DNA from: Eunapius fragilis | Lineage: Eukaryota; Porifera; Demospongiae; Spongillida; Spongillidae | Length of the DNA: 64,000 bases | Assembly (NCBI GenBank): GCA_963681505.1 | Contig: OY811972.1 | Location: forward strand, 7,890,720-7,954,719 | Direction of reading: 5' to 3' | Shown here: positions 45,068-56,786 of the stretch, in pieces | Layout of the letters: every line of letters begins with the position of its first letter | How positions within the stretch are numbered: the stretch's first letter is position 1 | The notes under the pieces: model-generated | What the model was told of the DNA's origin: nothing | Seen by the model: the letters and a program-made list of their open reading frames with translations, nothing else | Database searches by the model: none | Made by a program: the position numbers and the translations under genes

Positions 45068-45312
45068 GCTGATGGTCATACAGTGTAGTGAGCCAAGAAT
45101 GGCTATGTGACATAAGTTCTCACCCAAATGTCGTCATTACATGGTGTTTGGAGTGCCATTAAGGGGGGGTGGGGGTGGGGGTGGATATAAGAGATGGAGC
45201 TGTGTTTGAGGACATTGCAGGAATTTTTCTGACCCATCCTTTACCCACCCATGACTTTTGGGCTTTACCCACTCATATTGGATGGTACTGCTTTATATAG
45301 TTAATCTCAGCG

Positions 45313-45358
45313 AATGATGACCTTTCTCACTTGCCACACACAGTGGAGTTGTATTGTT
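45313..45358 (-). pseudogene. Truncated ankyrin-repeat exon
   Basis: The minus strand has the acceptor taccag and NNTTPLCVASEKGHH, then homology ends at about 45313 without a donor. Confidence 0.7.
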
Positions 45359-45851
45359 CTGGTAAGGAGAGAAGAAACAAAGGCATCAATATTGTGGAGT
45401 AATACATACAGAGTTGGGGACATGGGGTGGGTGGTATGACCTCCTGGGCTTTATAGAAAATGATGTGAAAGTGTCTGGAGATTTTTATTTACACTCCACA
45501 GCCACACCCATACAAGTAGTCAAACCAGATGGTGACTTGTTTGCAAAATGAGCAGATTTCTTTAACGGATGACAGATAAGCCTGGAGTACTATGACACCG
45601 AGGCAGTAGGTGGACTTCTCTGTGAATTGTGTTGCATGTGGCTGGGCAGTGCAAGATAGACAGTTTTTTCCCCACATTATGTATGTGGATTTTCCTATTG
45701 AGGTTTTCCACAGGGATATTTCCTTAAGGAGATGTGGGCTCATCAATATAGGTTTGTTATAAGCCCGTTGCCCAGCATTGTGTGTGGTGTTGTTGTGTTG
45801 GCAGCCCGATGTTGTTGTTGTTATTAGTGTTGTTTTTGTTTGGTGTTATGT

Positions 45852-46934
45852 TTGGAGTATTGGTCTGTGTGCTGTGTACCATTCCAGCCTATTGGAGTAT
45901 TGGTCTGTGTGCTGTGTACCATTCCAGCCTATTGGAGTATTGGTCTGTGTGCTGTGTACCATTCCAGCCTATTGGAGTATTGGTCTGTGTGCTGTGTACC
46001 ATTCCAGCCTATTGGAGTATTGGTCTGTGTGCTGTGTACCATTCCAGCCTATTGGAGTATTGGTCTGTGTGCTGTGTACCATTCCAGCCTATTGGAGTAT
46101 TGGTCTGTGTGCTGTGTACCATTCCAGCCTATTGGAGTATTGGTCTGTGTGCTGTGTACCATTCCAGCCTATTGGAGTATTGGTCTGTGTGCTGTGTACC
46201 ATTCTAGCCTATTGGAGTATTGGTCTGTGTGCTGTGTACCATTCCAGCCTATTGGAGTATTGGTCTGTGTGCTGTGTACCATTCTAGCCTATTGGAGTAT
46301 TGGTCTGTGTGCTGTGTACCATTCCAGCCTATTGGAGTATTGGTCTGTGTGCTGTGTACCATTCCAGCCTATTGGAGTATTGGTCTGTGTGCTGTGTACC
46401 ATTTCAGCCTATTGGAGTATTGGTCTGTGTGCTGTGTACCATTCCAGCCTATTGGAGTATTTGTCTGTGTGCTGTGTATCATTCCAGCCTATTGGAGTAT
46501 TGGTCTGTGTGCTGTGTACCATTCCAGCCTATTGGAGTATTGGTCTGTGTGCTGTGTACCATTCCAGCCTATTGGAGTATTGGTCTGTGTGCTGTGTACC
46601 ATTCTAGCCTATTGGAGTATTGGTCTGTGTGCAATGTACCATTCCAACCTATTGGAGTATTGGTCTGTGTGCTGTGTACCATTCCAGACTATTGGAGTAT
46701 TGGTCTGTGTGCTGTGTACCATTCCAGCCTATTGGAGTATTGGTCTGTGTGCTGTGTACCATTCTAGCCTATTGGAGTATTGGTCTGTGTGCTGTGTACC
46801 ATTCCAGCCTATTGGAGTATTGGTCTGTGTGCTGTGTACCATTCCAGCCTATTGAAGTATTGGTCTGTGTGCTGTGTACCATTCCAGCCTATTGAAGTAT
46901 TGGTCTGTGTGCTGTGTACCATTCCAGCCTATTG
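45852..46934. repeat. 40-bp minisatellite, about 27 units
   Basis: The unit joins ATTGGAGTATTGGTCTGTGT and GCTGTGTACCATTCCAGCCT. Most units are identical, with a few single-base variants (attctagcct, atttcagcct, attgaagtat). 40 is not a multiple of three and no plus-frame unit contains a stop, so all three plus frames stay open and interconvert. The long ORFs here are products of the repeat. Confidence 0.97.
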
Positions 46935-47335
46935 TGTCGTATTAAGTTGGTGTGCACAGGTGAGGCTACACCAATTGTTATGTGATAAGGAACTGTGGGG
47001 ACACCATGTAAGGGGAATGTTCCCACATTGGGGTATGGGATTTTGCCCCAGAACAATCTATTTCCCTATACAGATGGGTTTTGGTCATTGTCCCACCACT
47101 CAACAACAGCATTCATCACCTCCATATGCTCATCTGACTTTGGACATTTCATTGGTATAGAAATTACATTTTGAACACATGTACATGTAGCATAAAGTAT
47201 AAAATAATAGACCACTGATGTACAATGTGGGATAATAATATCAGCCACAAAGAAGGCACATGGTAATGTAACTGGAAATGCTATTACATATACAGGTGTA
47301 GGATTGTATCATTACTGTGCAGTAGGTTGCTCATT

Positions 47336-47722
47336 GTACCATTACAGCCTATTGGAATATTGGTCTATGTGCTGTGTACCATTCCAGCCTATTGGAGTAT
47401 TGGTCTGTGTGCTGTGTGTACATGTACCATTCCAGCCTATCGGAGTATTGGTCTGTGTGCTGTGTACCATTCTAGCCTATTGGAGTATTGGTCTGTGTAC
47501 CATTGCAGCCTATTGGAGTATTGGTCTGTGTGCTATGTACCATTCCAGCCTATTGGAGTATTGGTCCGTGTGCTATGTACCATTCCCACCTATTGGAGTA
47601 TTGGTCTGTGTACTGTGTACCATTTCAGCCTATTGGACTATTGGTCTGTGTGCTGTGTACCATTCCAGCCTATTGGAGTATTGGTCTGTGTGCTGTGTAC
47701 CATTCCAGTCTATTGGAGTATT
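47336..47722. repeat. Second, degenerate array of the same 40-bp minisatellite
   Basis: About ten units with more variation, including shortened ones (tggtctgtgtaccattgcag) and one with an inserted gtgtacat. It is separated from the main array by about 400 nt of ankyrin-block sequence. It interrupts ...ggttgctcattgtac..., which reads uninterrupted at 39779-39795. Confidence 0.92.
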
Positions 47723-48014
47723 GATGTGCAATGTGGGATAAAAATATCAGCCATTAAGAAGGCACATGGTAATGTAACAGTAAATGCTATTTCATTTGCA
47801 TGTGTAGGATTGTATCATTACTGTACAGTAGACTGCTCCTTGTACAGTACCTATGCTTGTACCTTTGCTTGTACCTGGCTACATTGATGTGGATATACAT
47901 GTAAATGCTTTGACATTGTTTTCATTATATTCTACCTGTGTAACAAGTACAAGTACAGTTAAAAATTTGTTCAATGTCCATGTACCTTAATGCATGTTCT
48001 ACCTTTGTTCTGTA

Positions 48015-48687
48015 CAGTACCGGCCATAATAAAAGTCACGTTCCGTTTTAGTGCTACGATCGTAGCACTAAGATATGGCTTCTGGTTTCGTTTTGTTTTG
48101 GCATCGTAGCTATTCTTCAAATATGATTAACACAAAAGTTGTTAATCGCTAGCGTTTTTGAAATGTTAACAAGCCGTTCGCATTGCTTGATTGGTTGTAG
48201 AACATCGCTTGGATGGACATTCTGCAACAGCGCTCGCGATCGGTTCAATTAAGTGTGGCTAAAGTTAAAAGCGGTCTCATCTGTTGTATGACGTCATCCA
48301 CTTATCCCTTCAAAGGGAGGGAGGATTTTGGGAACTCAAAGAAGACGTATAGAAGAAGTACATGTAGCGGTCATAGCGAGCGATTTTTACTGTAGGGGCG
48401 GAGGCATAATTACTTAAACGTATTTAGTAAAACGGATCTTCCGAACGAATGCGCTTGTTCAGTTTTATACGCTACGTTAGAATTCAATCCTTTCAGCGAT
48501 CTACGCAGCGTCATCGTTTTGTTACCGCGTACGTTACTATAAAACCGGTGTAAACGGAGTTGTGCACTTCGCGGACTAGTTAACACGTACATAAGATCAT
48601 CGTTTTATCTTAGCGTTCTAAAAAGACTGCACAGTGCTACGATCGTAGAACTAAAACGGAACGTGACTTTTATTATGACCGGTACTG
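48015..48687. mobile_element. Tc1/mariner-like MITE, complete (673 bp)
   Basis: Ends CAGTACCGGCCATAATAAAA and its inverted copy; the inverted repeats extend about 55 nt (through GTGCTACGATCGTAGCACT). It is flanked by TA on both sides (48013-48014 and 48688-48689). The same host sequence at about 39960-39972 lacks the element and has a single TA (ccTAtgtgtagg). No transposase. TA target plus CAGT termini point to Tc1/mariner. Confidence 0.88.
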
Positions 48688-48958
48688 TATGTGTAGGAAA
48701 ATAATAAATCTTGCATGATTAGTTATATTTCAATGTTGGAAAAACCTTACTACTAGTGAAATTTTTGAACATGAAATGCAATTTCTTCAGGTAACTAGTT
48801 TTTATTATATTCAAGTTCAGCAATGAAAATAATAATGAGTAGAGTGGGCCTTGGGTTTTGGTCATTGTCCCATGTTTATTTGTAAATCATCATACACAGT
48901 ACCTATCACATCTCTCCATTTATCCACTTTACAACTGATGAATTAGAACATCACTTAC

Positions 48959-49060
48959 ATCAGATATTGCTATATTCACTCCAGCACCAGCTCCCAACAA
49001 GGTCTGTACTACAACATGATGACCATTCTCACTTGCCATAAACAGTGGAGTAACATTTCG
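48959..49060 (-). CDS. Ankyrin-repeat exon (102 nt)
   Basis: RNVTPLFMASENGHHVVVQT then LLGAGAGVNIAISD, acceptor taccag, donor gtaagt. More diverged at the start than its relatives, but open and with intact splice sites. Confidence 0.8.
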
Positions 49061-49106
49061 CTGGTATGGAGAGAAGGAACAAAAGCATCAATATTGTGGA
49101 GTAATA

Positions 49107-49675
49107 CAGTAGCGGCCAAAATAAAAGTCACATTTCGTTTTCGTGCGACGGTCATTGCACTAAGATATGGCTTCTGGTTTCGTTTAGTTTTGGCATCGTA
49201 ACAATTCTTCAAATACAAAAGTTGTTAATCGCAGCAGTTTAGACGCGTTTTAAAAACGTTCGCATCGCTTGATAGGTTGTAGAACATCGCTAGGACGTTC
49301 CGCAACAGTGCTCAGTTCGATTAATTAAGTGTGGCTAAAATTAAAAGCTCATCTGTTATTATGACGTCGTAACCCTTCAAAGAGAGGAGACGTATCAAAA
49401 TAGCGAGCGATTTTTACCGTTGGGGGAGGGGCATAATGACTTAATGGTATTTCGTAAAACGGTTCTTCTGAACGAACGCACTTGTTCAGTTTTATATGCT
49501 ACGTTAGAATTGCTTTGCTCAATCCTTTCAGCGATCTACGCAGCGTCATCGTTTTGTTACCACTATAAAACCAGTGTAAACGGAGTTGTGCACTTCGCGG
49601 AATTGGTTAACACGTACATATGCGTCATCGTTTTATCTTTAAAGACTGCACAGTGCTACGATCGTTGCACTAAAA
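49107..49675. mobile_element. Second Tc1/mariner-like MITE copy, right end truncated
   Basis: It starts CAGTAGCGGCCAAAATAAAA after TA (49105-49106) and follows the same interior as 48015-48687 with deletions (gatatggcttctggtttcgt, tcagcgatctacgcagcgtc). It stops inside the right inverted repeat at ttgcactaaaa, where DIRS-like sequence begins. Confidence 0.8.
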
Positions 49676-51230
49676 ACAGCAGTCAGCGTGGGTGAACACA
49701 TGATTTGTGGGCCTTGCTGAGCTGCTCAGTGGAGGTTACATCCAGACAGTAAATGCTAGACCGTATACTTGCAGCCCGCTGTCAGAAGAAGCGCTTGGTG
49801 CTTAAGGTAGTTGCACCCATAACGTGGTTTCTTTGGAAAAAAAAGTTGGTAAGATCCTCCTTATTGTTTAAGATATGCCACCTTGATATCATTTGGATAA
49901 GTAACGTATTTAACCGAGCGCAATGCTTTAAACTTTGGCATCCGCCATCTTGTAATTCGCGCACGCATGCACAGTTTGAGTCCACCATGTATTTTGGGGT
50001 CTGAATTATTAAAATACGTCATCAACAATTGGTAGTTCTGTTCAAGTACCGTATATAATTCGGAGAAAATCCACCTTATTGCTTAAGATATGCCACCTTG
50101 ATAGCATTTCAATAACGCGCAGAAACACTAGCACCGCTTGTTTTACGAGCACCTTGAAATACGAACGGCAAAAACTCTTTTTCCTGTATATTCAGGACAA
50201 CAGACCTTATGATCATGTGTTGAGCATATTATTACGATAGGAGCTAAGCACCAAGAAGAGCGTACGTGTAGGAAAATATCTTGTCCTTGTTTTCAAAATA
50301 AGTTACTTTTTTCTAAATAGCCGAAAACCGAAAATCTATCTAATTCAATTTCAAGGTACAAATATGGCGTCCAGGGATGCGTAACTTTGTTAAAAATTGC
50401 TGTAAATATGTGGAAAAGGATAGTAACTTTATCGATGCACCAAAAGGACAATTAAGTAATGAAGAACGTGTATTCACGATAAAGTAGCTGTTCTGGAATG
50501 CCCAGCATGAGTAATCCATGAATAGCCCAATTAGTTCACCCTGAAATGATGGTTAGTTCAAGCTTTGGCACAAACCTACTGCTCCGTTTGGAAACGAATG
50601 CACCAAACGAAAGAAGATATTATTTCATATTTATCCTCCTAATTTGGTGATTTCTAAGCACTACAGTTTTCAACAAACCAATTATAAAGTTTTATTCTTA
50701 GAATATTTGTACTACTTTTACTGCTCATCTAATAACTGTCAAAATGATACGGTCCTCTAAGATGCTCTCAGGCTACAAGCTAGTATGATTTTTTTTCAAA
50801 ATCCAGGAGGGTACCCTATCACCTTAACCTGCATCATGTGAACCCGTTAGTACGGAAACAGAAATTTTAGTACGAAAGTCGGGTTACCACCATGTGGATG
50901 TGGTGCAGGTACATCGTAAGTACTTGGGTCTTGATGGAAATTGTTCTCGGTGCAGCCTTTTGGTTTGTCGTCAGCACCATATGTGTTCTCTAAACTTATG
51001 CGACCCTTGGTTAAGCTATAGCAATCTAAGGGGTTAAAAGCCGAGATGTACCTGGACGATGATGCATGCAGTTAAGGGTAAAATAGAGGCCGAAAAGGCC
51101 AGTGCAAGGGAGAGATTTGGTTGAACACGAGGGTAAGTCAAATGTGCAGATAATTATAATGCTCAGTTGGACAGTTTTGCATGCCCAGGAATGGAGGCAG
51201 TGGATGCATTCACTGTTCACTGCGGTGAAG
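49676..51230 (+). mobile_element. DIRS-like retroelement fragment (second copy of the 35-kb family)
   Basis: 49676-49805 matches 35077-35206, and 50824-51120 matches 35203-35510, including the RT region (SGYHHVDV-like; MYLDD at about 51042). The two halves are separated by the TTAA element at 49806-50823. Frames are broken, so it is inactive. Confidence 0.75.
49806..50823. mobile_element. 1,018-bp element with TTAA target duplication
   Basis: It is flanked by TTAA at 49802-49805 and 50824-50827. The paralogous sequence at 35201-35212 (gtgcttaacctg) has a single TTAA and no insert, an exact empty site. The left end is GGTAGTTGCACCC, and the right end read inversely is GGTGATAGGGTACCC, so terminal similarity is short. 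An internal motif (ttaagatatgccaccttgat) occurs twice (about 49868 and 50086). No ORF above 90 codons. TTAA use suggests piggyBac or Kolobok type (inference). Confidence 0.85.
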
Positions 51231-51357
51231 AGAATAATTGGTTGTGCCCCCCAACTGGGCTGGTGGTTAGAGTGATTAGACTGCTACCAACCACTGTGCT
51301 AAGATACCCTCATTAGTCCATATACACTCTCCGCAACTAAACATTACATGTACTTAC

Positions 51358-51459
51358 ATCAGATGTTGCTATATTCACTCCAGCACCAGCTCCCAACAAG
51401 GTCTGTACTACATCATGATGACCCTCCTGACTTGCCACATTCAGTGGAGTTGTATTGTT
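51358..51459 (-). CDS. Ankyrin-repeat exon (102 nt)
   Basis: NNTTPLNVASQEGHHDVVQT then LLGAGAGVNIATSD, with acceptor taccag and donor gtaagt. It is the most upstream ankyrin exon recognised in the window on the minus strand. Confidence 0.82.
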
Positions 51460-51867
51460 CTGGTAAGGAGAAGGCATCACAGATGCACATAAGAAGGGAG
51501 AACAGTTTGAAAGTGAATATGAAGAAGAGAAGTGAATGAGAAAAGTAGAGGGAGAAGGTACATGTGGTGAGGGTATAGAAATGGCAATATCACCAGATCA
51601 ATTTGCATGCATGCCTGCATGTTCATGGAACACATGGGTTTGTGGTATTAGGGTAAGGACTGAGGTAATAGGCCTTGACCCACCACAGTCAGTAGGCTGT
51701 GTGTATGATCAGCTGCTTAAGATATACATGTATGGCTACTGATGGTCGACAGCCAAGAATGGCTATGTGATATATATGTAATTTCCCACCCAAATGTCGT
51801 CATTACATGGTGTGTGAAGTGCCATGGGGGGGGGGGGGATGGAATTAAGAGATGGAGCATGTTTGAG

Positions 51868-52145
51868 GACATTGTAGGTGTCCTAACGTGCACACCATGT
51901 GCTGTTCATTTAACTGTTATGAAATTGTTCCTTAGCTCTGGAAGAGCACTTTTATGTGTGAGCAGGATACATGTAGCGAGGTTTTTTATTACTATGTACT
52001 GATAAGGTATTACAAAGGATGAGTGGTGTATCTACACCCCACACCATCCATCTGCGTTGACGCCACAGTTTCCTCCACTGGTTATTTGAACACACTCCTC
52101 ATATATTGCTTATCTAACCAACTGCACAAGTATCAATTCTCATAA
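51868..52145. repeat. Amplified block segment, copy C (truncated)
   Basis: It repeats the first half of 31810-32440 (gtcctaacgtgcacacc to aagtatcaattctc), then diverges at 52143. Confidence 0.85.
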
Positions 52146-53570
52146 CGATCCAGATGAGTCGCTATAGAGATACATGTACAGCCATTGACGAGGGCATAAC
52201 TGTCTCATGTACATGTATGCTGTTAGTATCAGGACCTACGTTAGTAGGTCCTATGTAGGATTTGAAGTGTGAAGAATATGATTAGCAAAATACCCGATGC
52301 ACCGTAGAATCAGTTGGCCTTTAGCGAGCGTATTGGATACAACCGTCGATTACCTACAATGTGCAAAACTGCCGACGCTTATAAAGCTCAGACAACAGAG
52401 ATAACACTTGCTTGTTCCCACTCTCGAACCTTACAAACGGTTTCTCCTTCCGAATCTGATAAGATAAGATTTGCTTGGATAAGAGGTTTATTGCATTGCA
52501 TCTTTGTCACGATTGAAGTATAATGTTAGCTGTTATGCGGAAGCACGAGAACCAACAAGTTAGAAACTTAATGTCGAGTTGGATTTGTTTTTTTATGTTA
52601 ATAACGAGAGTTATGCTTGATACAAATTTCAATCTCTAGCAAACTTAGTTTTGTTAGTATATCCCACAACAGATTTTATCGGCCTTTGGAAGACATAAAA
52701 GTGGGCGGGAACATGTGGCTGAACACGTTCTATATTTCATATAGTGCGCTACAGTTTATACTACACAGCCAAATTCAAAATGTAAAGTATTAACCTTGCT
52801 GATGTCATCATTCCCGTCACTGACTGATGTAAAAATTGTACCAATCATGGTAAAAGCATCAACTCGTTACATGGTTGTTGGAATTACATGATCCAATAGT
52901 GATACATCAACAATGATAAGTTGTCGATATCAGTACCGCATCTATATAGTATCTTCCTCGTGTCAAGAAGATGCCTATGCCTAGGCACGTGTCCTTGGGG
53001 AACTGTCGTCATACAACCCTCCGTAGAGTGTATCATCTCGCTTTGGGTACGCGTGTATGTGGCTGTGCACGCGCGCAAGTACATAGTGCACAGCCACACA
53101 GCCACACAGCTATACATAGTGTGAGAGTGATTGGGGACGCACGCGCGTACGCGTACGTAAGTGTACGTGGACGGTGTGTGACGGCTATAGTATATAGGTT
53201 AATGCATGCATGTATGTGTTGCTTGTGCACGCTATAGTGTCGAGTCCAACCAAATCCTTAATTGCGTGGTGTGTGTGCATGTGGAGGGAAAAAATCACTT
53301 AACGAAAGGCGTCTTCGATAACAATGGTACGGCTATTAGTGCTTGCTCTCTGGTTCGGTCATTGCTTGAGAGGGGTAGTATGGGCCATGAAAATGCTTCC
53401 TTGTTTGAGTATTGGTTAGTTCTATATAAAGCGCAGGGTATATTATCTTAGACGTTTGTTGTTCCTATAGGCAAGGAATCAAGAAAAAGCTATGTAAGTC
53501 TGCAGCTATACGCAGCTTGTATTATGTTGTAACTGCCTTATTCAATGCCAGTACGTATTGGTGTATACAA
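52146..53570. other. Non-coding stretch with a local hairpin
   Basis: No supported gene. 53058-53098 has a 13-nt inverted repeat (TGTGGCTGTGCAC / GTGCACAGCCACA). 52224-52246 has a shorter one (GGACCTAC / GTAGGTCC). Frames at 53206-53451 are open but unrecognised. Confidence 0.4.
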
Positions 53571-53572
53571 TG

Positions 53573-55490
53573 GAGGCCTACGATGCATACCTTCTAACTA
53601 CCGTCTTGATAGTTTCAGTGGTACTATTCATCATTTGTGACAATCCACAAGCATCAGAGCTGTGCAACCATCTTGGAAGTCGTGCTCTAAAATATTGTCA
53701 CATCTGTATGGTAAGTCTTTTTTTTTTTACTTAATGTTTAGCTTGATATTTATAATCATGCAGACACACAGGAATGAGACTCCTACTCATATTTGTGAGC
53801 TAAGGACAAGGGAGCGCCTAGGCTATGTTGTGGATACAGGAAATAAGCTCTTGCCTTTCTGAAAGTGCAAAGACTGGGCTACACAAAGAGTACGGATTGA
53901 ATGAAAGTCCAAACCCACTTCTACATATGATAAGTGATAATTTAAAGTAAGTTGCACCAGATATAGCATATGTATAATCTCTAGCTTATTCATCTTTACA
54001 CTTTGTGATGTAACTCAGGTACTTGCCTGTTGAAGTGCTACACACTCTGCTCCAGACCTGGGTCCATGTAAATATTTGTTGCAAGAACTTAATGCCTGCA
54101 CTCTCAGAACACCAGAAGCAAGAGATACTCGCCAAGATAGCAGCCTTTAACACATCTGGTTTTGCTGCCAAGATGTATGGTAATGTCTGCCGATAATATC
54201 AGTCATTTGTTGGCCATGACTTTAAGGCTTGGTCACAAATGGCAGTCTTTATCTTGGTTCCTTACCTCACTAAAGAGCAGAATGAGGTCTTGTTGTGCTA
54301 TTCTAAGGTAACCACAGGATCAGGTGTGCATGCATGCACTCTTTATTCAAGTTAAATTTTTTTCCAGGTGTTTAAAATTGTTTATTGCAATTTTTTTTCA
54401 CCGTCTCAAAGAGGTGAGTGCCAATCAATTTGCTAGGCCTTTGTCAATAGTGTCAAGCTACACATGCCACATCTGCTACAGAAACGAAAGGTTCACTTGT
54501 TTCTGCACATAACTGAGTGCATGACCGACATCAGCTTTCAATGCAGAGAGGTACCACTTCAGTATGTATAAAGTAATATAACTATATATGCCTGTATGTT
54601 CTACCAGGTGTGAATCATTCAATGCAAAAGTTAGAGAGCAAAATATATTTAGTAATCGATGTGCTCCAAGCCATGACATTGCCAACCATTTTGCCAACCT
54701 CCAACACATGCGCTATATTGCAGATAGAGGTTACTATGGTTTGAATGATGAAATGTATGTACTGTAATAAATAAAATAAAATGTGTTTGATTTCATACAG
54801 GTGTGGACAAGTACTTAAAGACCTTTATACATCAGTGTGCACGAATATTTTAATTGCATATCAAGAAGTGACAGGGCCATATACATGCCAGGATCACCAC
54901 GCTTGGTATGTGGTATGTCAAGCATTACAACAAGGTACAAAAGAAGTGCATTCACAGGCTTGCCTCAGATCAAAGAATGTTGCTATTAAGACAGTCACGC
55001 TACCAGTAGTTGGGTGTAAACCAGGCACAGTGCACTATCTACTTTCTTTGCCACTACCCTTCGTCATCGACTTGAATGGTTGCAGCCTCAATACAGAAGT
55101 TGTTTGTTATCGTGGTGTGATTTCAAGTACACAGCAGTTGGTGCATACTAAAGATTATGTGGAATTGAACATACCAGGTATGCTGTAATATTTATGTGTG
55201 CAGCAAATAATCATTCTGTATGTCATAGATCTTCAAGTATGGTGTTTTGCTAACTTCGTGCAAATCATCCTCAGAAGATGCATTTTGCATGATTCAAGGA
55301 TTCAGATCCTTGAACCATGGTGGTCTGCAGATACTGAACGAGTGGGATTGTCATATGTTTGAGCTCTCCAAACAAATCTTCACCACTCAAAGCACTAACA
55401 TCCGTCGGGCAGTTTCCTTTGTCCACTCTTGTTCACACACCTGCAAATTTGAAGACACAACAGCTGCTACTGTGCTTTTGGAATGAAAAG
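53573..55490 (+). pseudogene. Tnp2/CACTA-like transposase, degenerate, multi-exon
   Basis: Successive open pieces with splice-like borders give one protein: SELCNHLGSRALKYCHICM (donor gtaagt at 53711), HRNETPTHICELRTRERLG, YGLNESPNPLLHM, YLPVEVLHTLLQTW (from about 54020), KQEILAKIAAFNTSGFAAKM and YQSFVGHDFKAW. It continues VFILVPYLTKEQNE-like, VFKIVYCNFFSPSQR, KLHMPHLLQKRKVHLFLH and CESFNAKVREQNIF. These blocks match the transposase of CACTA/EnSpm-related elements (Tnp2 and its fungal/animal relatives). A TAA in frame after GNVCR, a TGA near 53860 and frame changes show it is dead. No terminal inverted repeats found. Confidence 0.7.
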
Positions 55491-55908
55491 AAGTCTCAGC
55501 AAAGAGAATTGTCTAGAGACACGATGAAACAAACTATTATTACTGTTATAGTATATTTTGTATGTGTCCGTAATGTTTATGTAACGAAATTTGAATTCAA
55601 ACCATATATGGTAATTGTAACCTTTGACATTGTTGATCAATACTGTAACATGCTGTGGAACAGCATGTTATCAAGGTTGTTACAAGTTGTTATCAGGCTA
55701 TGACTGACTGTACAGTTATTGGTACAGTTTTGAACATCTTTCATGTTCACGACCGATATCATCTCGTTCTAACAACAATGTTATCATCCTTATACCAAGC
55801 GCTGTATCAACCTTGTATCAAGGCTCAAGAATTGGCTGTAGTATTCAATTTTTGTCACGGTTGTACGGTGTACCAGAAGCTTGACATGTCTGGTTTGTTT
55901 TCTTCAAA

Positions 55909-56445
55909 ATGCCGTCACGTCGATCGCGAGAAGAAAAGAATTGTGCAAAGAAGATCACAAAGTTAAATGATGACTGTTGTGTTGGCAAGTCGCAAGATAT
56001 TGAGGAGCGTCACAGTTTTCATGAAGCGCATGAAAAAAAGACTTGCGACAGGAAGCGCTACAAAGCCGATCCTGAGAGTAAGAAGGATAGCATGAAGGCC
56101 CAATACTGGCTTGATTCAGAAAGTAAAAAGGAGAGCGCGAAGGCCCAATACTGGCTTGATCCGGAAAGTAAGAAGGAGAGCGTGAAGGTCCAATACTGGC
56201 TTGATCCTGAAAGTAAGGAGAGCACGAAGGCCCAATACTGGCTTGATCCGGAAAGTAAGAAGGAGAGCGTGAAGGCCCAATACTGCCTTGATCTGGAAAG
56301 TAAGAAGGATAGCGTGAAGGCCTACTATGATCAAAATCGAGAACTGATTTTAGCCTCCAAACAAGATCAATATCAGGCAAATCCAAAGGCCAAGAGAGGT
56401 ATCTCAAGGATAAACAGCCGCAGGAAAAGAAATCCTATGAGGTAG
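55909..56445 (+). CDS. Charged tandem-repeat ORF (15-residue repeats)
   Basis: 178 codons starting MPSRRSREEKNCAKK. Residues about 52-140 contain seven repeats of YWLDPESKKESVKAQ with small variants (one unit is one codon shorter), then a basic tail (ISRINSRRKRNPMR). Repeats of this type occur at the N-terminus of Helitron-encoded helicase proteins in some invertebrates (recollection, unchecked). Location just upstream of a PIF1 helicase fragment supports that link. Alternatively a separate structural repeat protein. Confidence 0.5.
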   Translation: MPSRRSREEKNCAKKITKLNDDCCVGKSQDIEERHSFHEAHEKKTCDRKRYKADPESKKDSMKAQYWLDSESKKESAKAQYWLDPESKKESVKVQYWLDPESKESTKAQYWLDPESKKESVKAQYCLDLESKKDSVKAYYDQNRELILASKQDQYQANPKAKRGISRINSRRKRNPMR

Positions 56446-56580
56446 GAGTTTTTGGAATGTTTGGGTGCAATATGTCCTACACGCAAGGGACTGATATATT
56501 GTATCGTGTGCGTGTGTTCTTGCGAGTAGTCTGCGAGTTATATGTAGATAGGAAAAACGAATAACGCCCACAATACATAT

Positions 56581-56786
56581 GGGGCAGTGCAAGAGAAAAT
56601 TGGGCTTTTGCATTTTTTTTTCAAATTTAACAGTTTTTGGATACAGGTTAGCGCTCTCAGTTCTTACGCATCCAAAATTGAATAGTGTATCATAGGGCTA
56701 CAAAGCGCTGGATTTTTACGTATCAATGGCAAGCATTACTTTCTTTTATTGTCCTACATAAGCCCAAATTTCTATTGCACTACCCC
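56581..56786. mobile_element. 206-bp MITE
   Basis: Left GGGGCAGTGCAAGAGAAAAT, right end inversely GGGGTAGTGCAATAGAAATT, i.e. 27-nt imperfect inverted repeats. It is flanked by ATAT on both sides. Its interior resembles that of the 662-901 element (cttacgcatcc, tacgtatcaatgg), so both may belong to one superfamily. Confidence 0.7.

Noticed and set aside
45778-47160. Long ORFs (up to 255 codons) over the 40-bp array
   Set aside because: All three sense frames are open because the repeat unit lacks stops; no protein-like sequence outside the array.
55955-56407. Minus-strand ORFs opposite the 15-residue repeat ORF
   Set aside because: Shadow of the plus-strand repeat; the plus strand has a good ATG and a charge pattern typical of proteins.
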